64,000 nt of DNA, from contig NC_079203.1 of the NCBI RefSeq assembly GCF_026745355.1, positions 5,925,352 to 5,989,351 of the forward strand, written 5' to 3'. The translations under genes and the position numbers were made by a program. The notes below the pieces were generated by a model. The model saw only the letters and a program-made list of their open reading frames with translations. It was not told the origin of the DNA and made no database searches. Each line of letters begins with the position of its first letter. Positions within the stretch are counted from its first letter, which is position 1. Of this stretch, positions 11,401-23,100 are shown piece after piece. The DNA comes from Beta vulgaris subsp. vulgaris. Lineage: Eukaryota > Streptophyta > Magnoliopsida > Caryophyllales > Amaranthaceae.

Positions 11401-13697
11401 ATTTTTACACCTTCACAATGCGGGTAATATCTGTTTGGTAGATTTGAAAACCTTTAAGACATGGGCAATACGGTACGATGTGGCCTTGTTTTGACACCAT
11501 GGGCTGCACTGTAGTAGGTTTTGTGGTTAAAACAGATTATTGTTCTTGTTGGTTATCCTCTTCCCCTCTTTTTGTAGCATTACTAGTACTACTCGTTTTT
11601 AGTTTCTAACTATTTGGCTACTTTATTAGTCCAGAGGTAAAGTGCTGTCTTACTGAGCTGTTTGTTGCTGGCAGTAAAGAGTATAAAGGATAGCAAGGTT
11701 GTTAACCATATACAACAAGAGGGCAAGGATTGGTTTATTGCCATTCCTCGGTTCTTGTAAAGAGTGTAGTCAGTACTCAGTACCAAGAGTTAGTTACTCT
11801 CAAATTGGATTTTCCCGCGGTAGTCAAGTGTGGAATTGTCAAGATTTGAGTTGTAGATGCCTGGAGTTCCATCTTTTTATTATACTTGACCTGAAATGAC
11901 TTTTTAATTGTTCTATTATCAAAGCATATTATCCTCAGTTGAATTCAAGGCAGAAGTATGAAGCAGCTCTTGATAGCTCCTTAAGAGAAATACTGATTTG
12001 CGCTTGTTCTCAGCTTGAATTGCATTGTGTAATGAATCAACCTAGGGAGAGGGGTATTTTTGGTATTGCAATAATTAGTTAGTTTTAGTAATAGCTTGAA
12101 GAATAAGTTAGGGAGTTAGGGAGAAAATATCTCTATAAATAGAATGGAATAGGGAGAGAGAAATGATGTTGAATATTGAGTAGTATTTTGGGTGAACTTT
12201 TAAGAGTTCTTTTGGGAGAGAGCAAGCCTCTTGAGAGCTTGTAAACACTATCTCTATTCTCTATTTTACTTATTTAGAAAATTATCAATCAAGTTCCATT
12301 TAAGTCCATAATCTTCTCTTAAATCTGTCCTGAAGATGTCAGTTCATCACAAAAAAAAGAAGATTATAGACTTAAATGGAACTTGATTGATAATTTTCTG
12401 AAAAACAGTAAAATAGGGATAGTGTTTACAAGCTTTCGAGAGGCTTGCTCTCTCCCAAAAGAACTCTTAAAAGTTCACCCAAAATACTACTCAATATTCA
12501 ACATCATTTCTCTCTCCCTATTCCATTCTATTTATAGAGATATTTTCTCCCTAACTTATTCTTCAAGCTGTTACTAAAACTAACTAATTATTGCAATACC
12601 AAAAATACCCCTCTCCCTAGGTTGATTCATTACACATTGACATAGACTGTTTTAACAAAAAAAGAACTTTATAGGAGAAAAAAACGTCTTTCTTTGACCA
12701 TATCTTCTGAGTAAATTACAGCTCCTTAGCTGGAAAAGGTCAGCCGACAGTCCTTGCACTGCCTAGCATTTGGTCAGTGCTCTTCATTTTATCCACCAAT
12801 CCGCATTTCAGAATTGATTGAAAGTTAGGTATCAGCATGTTTAGCTTCCTTTTAAAGAGTGAATCTTGAAAAAGAGAGGGGAGGATGACTGCATTATATG
12901 CCTACTAAGCTAATTCAACTATTTCAAGATTGGTTTTAACTGGCCCCCCACTTGGCCTTGTATATAAAGTCCAACTTTTCTCCTTCACAGGCATGTATAT
13001 TTATTGAAGAAATCTTTTTGACAGCTAAGTTTGCTGAAGAATTTAGCATAGTATGAGAGTAGAAGAGAGCTCATCATTCAAGTTCCAAGCAAGTGAAGGA
13101 GGGTTCTATTGAAGATTTGGTAGTATTAGTCACCCTAGAAGAATTTTGAGGTGAAGTGTTAGGAAGTTAAGCACCCTCATAGGAAAATGAAGGATGACTG
13201 TTTTATGAGCCTAGTAAATACAACTATCGTGAGTAGTAAATTTCCTCTACAGGCTTTCGTGTAGCCCTTTGAAGAACTTTCACAGCCATAACCTCCAACT
13301 GATTCTAGTGATAATTTCCCGACCGCTTTTGTTACTTCTCCTGTGTCTAGGTTTTAGGTGGTTAGCAGTTAGTATTGACAGTGATATGCTCATTAGTATT
13401 TTCCCTGTTATCACATTGTTTCTCCATATCTATGCTATCACAATCCTTCTCTTGCGAATGTAGTAGTTGGCCCAGAGGGCATTTGGATTCAATGGTATGG
13501 AACATAAGCTCAAGTATCAGGACATTAATTTAGCATGTAGGTGAAATTTTACCAATTTGGATGCGGTCACATAGAGAGTAATGGAATTTCGAGTTTGTGG
13601 GAGAGGAAGAGAGTTATAAGCTGCAATCACATTTCTGGCTCTTATTATGGACAACAGAGAGACCACAGGATAGTACTGCTTTCTAGCAGATTGCATC

Positions 13698-13737
<40 letters not shown>

Positions 13738-14841
13738 ACACCTCTTTTCCCCCACAAAAAGAAAAAGTGAATCAGTTGTGTCCCTGAAGAATGCGATAAA
13801 TTGACCTAGATTCTAGTTTCAGCCTTGGATGTTAACAAGATAATCAGGGACATTATGTATGATTTTGGTCCTGTTTAGAAATCAGCTGGCTGCTAGTTCC
13901 TTCACTTGGCATTTTTTTTACTAGCTAGTGTTATTAGTTGATTTTGTTTGGCGTTAGCTAGTAGCAGCAACTTTCTATAAGCATATCTGATACAATCGGC
14001 TCTTGTAAAATCGACTTGGAAGCCTATCTTTCATTGTGAAGACTCTGGCAATATGACTTGCATACAGTAATAGCCTCCATTTAGAGCTGGTTTAAACTTC
14101 CGTTTTTCCTGCAGCAGTTGCAATTATGTTATGTTTGTTTGGTTCCATGCATGTTAAGTTCGAGAAAAGAAAGAGTGGAAGTGAAGGGGGGGGGGGGGGA
14201 TACATGGGAGGAAGATGAAGATTAGGAATGTTTTCTACCCTTTGAAAACCTTTTTCCGCCCTTAAAAGATTAAATAAATAAAAAATGAGAAGACCATTCC
14301 TGCGAAATGTTTTTCTACCTAACCAAACACTTACTGTAAAACCCTCCTCCAAAGAGAATGAATTTCCTCGAGCCTTTTCATTTTTAGCTGATTCAGCCAC
14401 TTGAAAGGCCACATACCAAACATGTTCTGTTGGCTGTGAATTTAACCACATGAATCAACAAGCTAAATGCCAAAAACCAACCAAAAAGCTGGCCAAAAAG
14501 CCATTTGCCAACTGATCTGCTTTGTCTTAGTTTGCTGAATTATTGATAATAATGCATGCATGACTTGCATCATATGGAAATGACTGATCATTGCTCAATT
14601 TATTTCACATCAGAATGATTCTGCCCTATTTCCTTACTTGTTCGAAAATTTGCAGGTGATTGACATGTTAATCTTTAAAGGAACAGAGGAATTGGAAAAC
14701 ATCGTGGAACATTCAAAACAGCGTCATCACATCATTGGGCAGTATGTTGTGGGACCCCAAGGGCTTGTTCAGGATACGGGTTCCAAAGAACAGGGTCTCT
14801 CCCCTTTTCTTAAGAATTTCTACAAAAGTAACTATGTCTGA
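8488..14841 (+). CDS. NDUFA6: NDUFA6/B14, LYR subunit of mitochondrial complex I
   Basis: Two exons, 8488-8697 (70 codons) and 14656-14841 (61 codons plus TGA), joined in phase 0 across a 5958-bp GT-AG intron (donor AAG|GTCTGT, acceptor TTTGCAG|GTG). The 131-residue product starts MAAVWRAKVPPNSATLEEAR and ends FLKNFYKSNYV. The EEARKRMFDFFKTACRSLP segment is the LYR-type helix start and KQRHHIIGQYV is a conserved C-terminal block of plant B14 proteins. Length and sequence agree with the plant NDUFA6 family. The family protein sits in the matrix arm of complex I and binds mitochondrial acyl carrier protein; that role is taken from the family. The ATG chosen is the first one after the CT-rich leader and gives the family N-terminus. 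No frame damage is seen. The intron is very long for so small a gene and contains the foldback at 12028-12634. Confidence 0.95.
12028..12634. mobile_element. Foldback element with LTR-like arms
   Basis: Two arms of about 280-290 bp (about 12028-12319 and about 12355-12634) are near-perfect inverted copies around a short centre of about 35 bases. The element begins TGTAATGAATCAACC and ends with its reverse complement, so it has TG...CA termini. A 5-bp duplication CATTG flanks it (12023-12027 and 12635-12639). Each arm contains a TATA-like word (CTATAAATAGAATGG near 12136; its complement near 12527). TG...CA ends, the 5-bp duplication and the TATA box suggest arms derived from a retrotransposon LTR joined head to head. 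A foldback DNA transposon is the alternative. The transcript of the host intron would form a long hairpin. Confidence 0.85.
13700..13735. repeat. Homopolymer run of 36 C
   Basis: Uninterrupted C run in the NDUFA6 intron. It is unusually long for an assembled sequence and its length should be treated as uncertain. It produces spurious polyproline and polyglycine frames on the two strands. Confidence 0.95.
14186..14199. repeat. Homopolymer run of 14 G
   Basis: Uninterrupted G run in the same intron, about 450 bases after the 36-C run. No coding meaning. Confidence 0.95.
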
Positions 14842-15479
14842 ACCATTTATGCACATCCATTGTTGCTCATGGGAAATTGCTTCCAGTTGTGGACAGTCAA
14901 ATAAGAACGATGTCGATGTTCAATGTCTTTCTGGTGGGAAAATGAATCCTCCTTTTGGTTTCTTTGTATAATGAACTAGATGCAGCATGATCTTAGCTGC
15001 TTTTTTTATATGATCATGGCTACCAGCAAGAAAATGATTGTTATCAGGTGCTTCTTTTCCCCCCCTTGTTATTAGAAACCTTGGATTCTGGAAATATTTC
15101 AAGTAGCTGCCAAAATTACTGTCGTTTAAGACAGAAATTAGTGCGGTTGACATTAAGTTTTGAGTGTTTTCCGACTTGGTGCTGGATCCCCATTGTGGAA
15201 AATAATCATAGACCATGATTGTCAGAGCATTTTCATATGCAGTGTCAACATAAAGCTAAAAAGTTAAATACATTTGTGGCTTTTTTCTGTGGGGCTCTTT
15301 TTAAGAAATATATTTTTCCATGATAAAGATGTTTACATAGGGTGGTATTTTAGGATCTTGTGTACGTCATTACTGGTGTTATTCACATGCCATATTCTCC
15401 TCTATTCCTTGCATATGGTTCATACACTGAAAACTATGATGTATAGTAATAGTATGATACTTGTATAATATGCAATTTA
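14842..15479 (+). other. NDUFA6 3' UTR zone, nothing else recognised
   Basis: Sequence after the NDUFA6 stop codon up to the Mutator-type element. It contains plausible polyadenylation-rich AT stretches but no distinct signal, repeat or gene that I can support. Confidence 0.4.
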
Positions 15480-16157
15480 GGAAAATTTGGTAATAATTAC
15501 CTTTATTCTACCAAATTGTTGAGATAACTACCTTTTTTTTTTCTTCCTAATTTAACTACTTTTTATATCCCAAAACTTATGAAGTCTGTCGTCATATATT
15601 CTATCTTGAACGTCATACCCTTTATATATTGATTGTGAACACTTTTGCAAATCTTGACTTTGTTCATTTTCACCTTTCATCATCTTCTTTACTATCATTT
15701 GATCCTCCGACCCACCTCCATCTCATTTTCAATATTCTCTCATTAACTGTCTCTTGTTATTTTATCTGTCAATTTTTCAGTGGATTACGCAACGAAAGAT
15801 AGGGGGAGGATCGTAACTAACAGTAATGCACACAAAGTTGGCACCATATTCCTTCTTCTTACCCTCCATCAAATGCTTTACCTCTGTTTGTGGCAACAAT
15901 CGTCATCGATGCAAGCGAAATCCTTCCGCCAACTGATTGTTGCACCATAACACCCCCCCCCCCCTCCCCCCTCCTTCTAAATTGATGACTCTAGCCTCAA
16001 TTAATCTAGCAAAGAGAATGCAAGGAGGGACAAACTTGTTGCTAATAAGAGCCTTAGTATGCAATGAATCAAGAGGAAACATTCGGAAATTTGGTGGAAT
16101 AAAAGGTTGTTACTTCAATAAGTTGCTCAAATAGAGTAGTTTATTAACAAATTTTCC
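15480..16157. mobile_element. Mutator-type (MULE) non-autonomous element
   Basis: The left end GGAAAATTTGGTAATAATTA and the reverse complement of the right end (GGAAAATTTGTTAATAAACT) match over the terminal bases. The similarity returns further in, where ACCTTTATTCTACCAAATT pairs with sequence near 16085. A 9-bp duplication flanks it, TGCAATTTA (15471-15479) and TACAACTTA (16158-16166), with two transitions. Nine bases is the MULE length. The inside is non-coding and holds a C run near 15952-15972. It separates the 3' ends of NDUFA6 and the TGA gene. Confidence 0.7.
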
Positions 16158-17133
16158 TACAACTTATATATAAAAAAATACACATTTTATATTCATTAAA
16201 CAAGGAACGTGTAACTTACGTCATTCGTCCTTAAATTATTTTAATCCTTCTACATTTCAAGCATGTCCTGTATGACCTTGTCCTCCAAAAAAATACCAAC
16301 TCCCGATAATATTCACATTTTCAATAAAATAACATTGACAATCATATACTAACTTATCATCTATATTACATGTGTTGATATTGCGAGTAATATGAGATAG
16401 AGGGAATAACAAAGAACATGCAGCATTAACATAGTGATTTACTAAAAGAACATGAAATAAAAAGAAATTAGTACTGATAAATGAACTTGCAAATATGATA
16501 AAAAAAGAACATTAGCTGCAATATGTTACACACCTCACTTCTGAGTGTAATAAGCGTTGTTCCTTTCCCATTATGTTCTACTTCTCCATAATACAAACCA
16601 CAATTGAAATGAGTACAGGTCAATAACAATAATATTGAGAGATGAGCATTCTAAGACAAAATGATCTAATTCGTCGTCTATTACATTCAAGAAGAAACAC
16701 TCAAGTATACAATCAATTGAATTGAATATAGCCTCTGATACAGCATCATAGAATGTTTAAACCAAGGAATTTCAGGAGTGTCGCGCATAAACCTGAGCAA
16801 AATCCTATAATGTATCACACAACAGTAAATCAGATTAGACTCGAACAACACAGTTTTTCTCAACTTCCAAATATTTTAGCCATAATAATTAATACATAAC
16901 AGAATTACAAGCCAAAATAATAATTCCACCATTGATCTACTCGACAATGATAGAACTCTTCTAGTCAGTAATATGGTACAGGATTTTTGTATGTCATCAC
17001 ATCGATAATACACAGGCAATATGACTTGCAGACCTATGAACGAATGGGAATGGCGTGCTGTTCTCAAATAACTTCGCACCAGCCAGCCATATAATTCAAA
17101 GCTACTCCCAGTTAAAAATGAGTTAAAAAGCTG
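16158..17133 (-). other. TGA gene 3' UTR zone and intergenic DNA
   Basis: AT-rich sequence between the MULE element and the TGA stop codon. The part nearest 17133 must be 3' UTR of the minus-strand gene. No other gene or repeat was recognised. Confidence 0.45.
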
Positions 17134-20100
17134 TCATTCCCTTGGGCGGGCAAGCCAAAGGGAACTCAAAGCACGCAGCCTTGAGAAATAATCATGAATT
17201 GCTAGAAGAGCTCGAGCTGACTGTCGTGTTGTCAATATGCGGTGCATTTGCTGTAGCGTTTGTTGGCGTAAGTTATCAGCCTGCCAGATAACCAAGGTAA
17301 GTTTACATGTTTAGGGTAAACTGTAACCTATATAAACATGCATCAGGAATGTAGACAAAACTAAACTTAAGCATTGCACACTCTGAAACAAAAATGTGGC
17401 GGTAAAAATGAGTGAAGAAAAACAAACTTAAGATGCATTAATCTAGCCACTTACTTCATTTTACTGATGGATAAGGAAATCAGTGAAGATTCTAGTTGGT
17501 TATTGAGGATGCCTAGTAGGGCTCAATCTAAAATGCAAGGTGCTTAAGTGATAAATATGACTTCTGAAAATTTTCAAGACAAATTAGGTGCTTGCTTTTG
17601 AAAAGACCAAACACCTAGGTCTTAACTTTCACGAAACCTCTTTCAACAACAGGGTAAGTGTCAATCTTTTGTTGGAAGACTAGACAGGGGGACTCTAAAA
17701 CAGAATGAAGCAGAAACATAGGAGATCATAATACAAAAAGTCCACCACCAATATTACTCGAGACCTGTTTAGTGGCCCATAGAAAATGGTGATAATAGAC
17801 TAATAGTGATAAATCAATATTTATGTAAAGAAAATGTCATGTCAATGCCCATGACAGTGAAAGTTCATACCCTAACATGTGATTTTCTTCACAAATTTCC
17901 ATTACAAATCACCACCTCTGAAATGGTAATGGATGATAATGGACATTTATGAAGAAAAAAAAAGTTATATGAGGAGGATGGACAAGCAATACCATGGGCA
18001 TTGGCATGAGAACCTCTTTACAAATTTGCCGTTAAGTTCATTACCATCATTTATTACCGCCTAACGAATGAATCTTAAGGATAATATTACACCACATCAT
18101 AACGATATATAATTATGTTAATGCTTCTAAAGTTCTGACCAGACTCCCTGATAAAGCAAGGTAAATAAAAGGGAATAGGCAGGAGAATTTGGATGTACAC
18201 CTGTACAATACCTGCCCAAAGAGTAAAGGAACTATTTTAGCCGTAACCCCTATCGCTGCAAAAGGGGAATTTTACAGTAGATCCTTGATCATAATACAAC
18301 CAGTCATAACTAATTCACAAATAAATACGAAGCTCCTTTGCTACTGTGTCTGCAACAGTGCAAGGGGGAAAAAAAGACACGGTCCCTCTGACAATTGCTT
18401 TGCAGCCGAAGGTGCTTGTAACAGATAAACGGAACGTATAGTGGCCTAAGCGCAGTAATTTTTTTCAGAAATGAGGATTAGTATTTAATAGGTTTCCTTA
18501 ACCTCATTAGCTTTCTTTTGGTTTAACAAGTATTCTTTCCGCATTATATGGCCAAACCTATCAAAATATGAGTGGGTTATCTAATTGGTAAATAAATATT
18601 TAATACAATATTTTAAATGAACATGATTAATTATGAAAATAATATTGGTCGATTTCGAAAAAAAACTGACATGATGGGGAAGGAAACTCCAGATTCTATT
18701 GTGGTGAATCACCGATAAACAACTCGGCTGTTATGTTAAATATATGATTTCCTGAAAGACCCTTAAATTAAATCTACCTCTAATAAGGGGGTAAAGATTA
18801 AATTAAATTGGTTCCATCTGCAGTAATTACTATAAGCAAAACTTGTAATCAAAGATAGTTTTACCTGGCGAATGAAGCCTTCAAGCGTACCGAGTTTTCC
18901 CATAGCCATAGCCATTTGGCCCATATAATTTGCAACATTTCCAGATGAGCCTGATGAGCCGAGATTGCCACTTGACAAAGTCTCAGCCAATGATTGCTGC
19001 AATGCCTCCATTCCCTGAGACAATGCATCTTCAGCCTGTTGTGAGGACTGCTGCAAGTTCTGAATGTTAATCACTTGCTGTTCTGTCAGAGGCTCCAGTT
19101 GGTTCACAAGCAGCTGCAGAGTAGAGCTTCAATTTAAATGTACTAGAAAAAGCTTGTAAGATGCAAATCATAGTTTCTTAATGAAAAGCGCAACTGGTTC
19201 ACATATCTCAAATAAAATGAATTTGAAACTAAGATAATTTTCATCAAACATCTGAGACCAGCGGTGCAATAAGAACGTGAACAATCAGACCAAAGTTTCA
19301 GCTTAAGAAGCTTCAGAATCATCAACATTTTGGGTCCATCAAAGATTAGCACCAAATTTTTAGAAATTATAACCAACTTAGCACCATGAACCATAACCCT
19401 ATTGTGCACCAACCACCAAGTGACAGTATAACAGCACACATGAACAAATAACACCAGAATGAAGGGTACAAAACAATTTGAAACAGCAAACAAAAGGGTT
19501 TCATAAAATGAAGCCAAGAGCTAATCTAATATTCTTTGGATGTCCCTCTCTGGCTGCAAGAAATATATAGATATAATTTCCAGCAATGCCTCTGGCTGCA
19601 AGAAGTATATAGATACAATTTCCAACAATGCCTCACCTTAAGAAGCTCAGATGAACGGAAGCCCCCTAGCCACAGAAAGCACCTTTCAGCCGGTGTTTTC
19701 CACATACCCGACAAAAGATGGAAAACATCATTTTTAGCAGCATTGGCTTTGAGTCTAAAGATTTCATCATAATGCCCCACAACACTTGTTACAATGACAC
19801 TAAGTTCAGCATCACCAGCATGAGCGTTGACTGCTGCTCTTAACTCATTGATTTGACGATTCTGCTCCTCCAACCAGCGTGAATATTCTACATCAAAGGC
19901 CATTGCCCCTGCAAAAGACAGCGCCTGACATAATTAATCATTTCTACAATAGTAAAAAACTATAAATAATTTCTTCGTTTGCCTTTCCCAAGTCAGTATG
20001 CTAAGGAAACAAAAATCCATAGGATATATTCAAGATCTATCTCACATAGTCACATGCACAAGAAATAGATGAAAAAGCTCATGCATAATTAAAACATAAT

Positions 20101-23100
20101 GCTTGCACACAAGGTGTAGGAATGTCATGATGTAAGCTGCAAAATAGAGAGCAACCCATGAAGAGTGCTCGTGCTTCGACCATCAAATAGAGTTAGCAAC
20201 TCACCCAAACAAAGCCCCCTTTTTCTCTAGTACGAAGCAGGGAAAAGGTTGAGGTGAACCTAACATCTAGTTAGATATCAAGTGTCTTTCTGTGATGTTG
20301 AAGAGGATCTTCTATGATTACGCATGTGAGGCATAATTTCTTGATTTATCCACTCATTACTTGATGATTTCAGACATTCGTAGATAGGAAGAATGTGTTG
20401 GTAGGTTTGGCATTAATCGATGTGGTTCAATTACTTCAGATGATTCGAAGAAAAAAAAAAATCTTGCAGAGTAGCTGAGAACCAAATTGAGGTAAGACAC
20501 ACATGATTCATGTCATCACATCAATAGCCCAAGTGCAACATTGAGGCATAACTCAGCCAAATTAAACATCACAAACTGTACACCCCATTTGTTGCACATC
20601 AACTACTTCAGCGTGTTGCGATCTTTTATATCATTTGAAGTTTTACCTACCTGCGCCAATATAGCTCTTCTTTTTTTACCTAACCTAGGACAGAGGTATA
20701 TAAGGCTTGACATAAATGGGGCGAGTTATTCAGAACATGAGACATCATACTTGAAATTGGAGGGTTCACCTGGTATTTTGGCACATCTACGAAAATGGAT
20801 ATCATGTGAGGAAGACTGATAAAACTGAAAGAGTTGCGGCACCAGTTAATTTTTTGAAGCGCAACATTTTGATAACACTTATCCAGAAAAATTCCCTCCT
20901 GAAAGAAGAAAAAAGATGAAAGTGAACTTACCATTTCCACCGGTTGAATTGGCTTGATCCCCTGAGCTTGAAATGAAGATTCCCTAAAATATGGCACAGC
21001 AAGCACAACAGAGCAAGAGGTAAAGAGTTACTCAGTATCAACCAGACAAAGATATCAAGAACTGGTACGATGGACAGACCTTCCACGAGAAAGAAGAAAG
21101 CAAAGTATATCTAACCTGTTGTCGTGCTCGTTGAAGCTCCTGCTCAAGTTGAGTCAGCTTCAGTCTACTGCTCTCTAGCTGTTGCACATACGCCTACATC
21201 CAATAAAGAAAAAGACAGGTGAAAAGGTCAAATAGATACAAACCCAAAAAGAAAGCATAAATTGAGCCGACAACACATAGTAGCTTTAAAACATGCTTGG
21301 ACTGGAGGGAAAGTATTAAGGGGGTAATACGAGACTAACCATGAAAAATGAAGGTGAGTGGAAGTGGTGGTGTGTAGAGGAGAGAAGTAATCACTAATCA
21401 GAACACCACTTCCTTAATCCCTCTACCACCATGTGATTTCAGTGTTCGAGAATTAAAAATTTCCTACTGAGTGAAAGTATTCGATTTTTAAGTTACATAC
21501 AAACCCATTCATATTGTCCACTCACTTCTATTCTTCTTAGCTAATCTCCTGTTTAACTAAGACTCCGTTCTCTTCACATGGAACTTTACTAGCCGGTTCC
21601 AGCGACACATTAAGAAAAAAGATTTCAAGAATTAACAGGCCTCAAAGCCCATGCAAGCAAGATAGCTCACCTTTTTCCTTAGCCGACTTTTCCTTGCTGC
21701 CTCACGGTTCTGAGCAAGCCGTCGAAGAGTCTAGAAAATATACCACAAAGATATCACTGAAATGCAAACATGAAGTCAGATTGTATGAAAAGAATATAGT
21801 GGAAAGCTTCTAACCTTCTGATCTTTAGTCTCCTTTGATCTGTCACTCGAATCAGAAGCCCCATGAGTCATTGACTGAATTCTATCAAACTGCACAAATA
21901 GCATTCACAATGTTATGCCACATGACATCAGTGACAGTGACCAATGAATATAAATATCCAATAACGAATCTGATCTTTACATAGAATAAGTTAGAACTTC
22001 CCCATAATCAAAACTAAAAGTATTAGAAGAAACTAGAGGGGAAACAGGCCAACACTTCCTACGAGAAAGCTTTTGGACTCATTAGGTACATTAATGGACA
22101 TGGAATAGAGAATCTATATATCATAAAGGACGAAATGAGATTACCCTCTTGTTTCTTTCATCCGTGTCTGCATCTGTTGAAATATCTGTCCTTGGACTAC
22201 CATCTGCCATATCAGATTCTCCCCAATTCTCCAAACTACCACTAGAAACAGATACCAGATTTTGTTGCTGACTGTCTTGAGATTGCGTAGCAGATGGATT
22301 TATGTTTGATAAACCTGATGCCTGCAGGATCACGAACAATTCAATCAAACAGATGCTAAAACGATATAAGCAGCCAATAAACAAGCCAACAGTTGCATAC
22401 ACACTAAACACCTCATCTTTGCTGATATGAGTGTGCATCACAAATTAGATACCTCCACACTGCAGAAACCTTACCTATATGCGGAAACTCAATACGAGGA
22501 AAGGGGGTAAATGAATGAGAGCAATAAGTGGGAGCACAAATTTCACCTTATTAATAGAGATACTGAGACGGGGATCAGATGGAACAATTTCTTGGCTATA
22601 TTTTGTCGAATCAATCACAGTGTCTGCAACATGACATATTCACAGTATGAAAAGGTTATTACATCACCAATTCTAAAATTCCCATGAAAATCTTCTCTTA
22701 TTAAGCAAAATCTTGTAACTCAACAGAATTAGTTGGCAAAGAATTCAGAAAAAGTATGCAAGAAAAAGAACCTAGATGATATTTCAAGATCATATAAATG
22801 AATAGACATCCAATGAACTTGAGAGTAGACAGCACGAAAAAAGTACATCATCAACTGGAAATGAAACTCGGCCATTATATTACCAAAGACCCGTGTCTAA
22901 TGGATTTTAGAGCTAGCATTCTGCAAAAGACCGCTACAGATCACCGCAACAAAACCACATCTTTCTCACCACATTGTCCTTATGTAGCAATGACTCGTCA
23001 TGTTAGAACACCTTCTTTCTCGTTACATCCGCTCTTTCATCAAATTTGGCCAGAAATATTTTTACTATTTAATTGTGTTGGAATGAAACAAGTATTTCTA

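Larger units (their letters stand above)
8698..14655 (+). other. NDUFA6 intron 1 (5958 bp)
   Basis: Bounded by the two NDUFA6 exons. It contains the foldback element at 12028-12634 and homopolymer runs of 36 C (13700-13735) and 14 G (14186-14199). A short direct repeat of GAAATATTTCATCTATT occurs near 11015 and 11048. The remainder shows no recognisable gene. The small open frames inside it, including a proline-rich one made by the C run, have no support. Confidence 0.85.

Noticed and set aside
13541..13804. Plus-strand frame with a run of prolines
   Set aside because: Produced by the 36-C homopolymer in the NDUFA6 intron; no other coding signal.
13860..14540. Possible MITE with GCTAGTTCC, TTTGGC and AACCAAAC words
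   Set aside because: Inverted similarity is patchy and neither exact ends nor a duplication could be defined.
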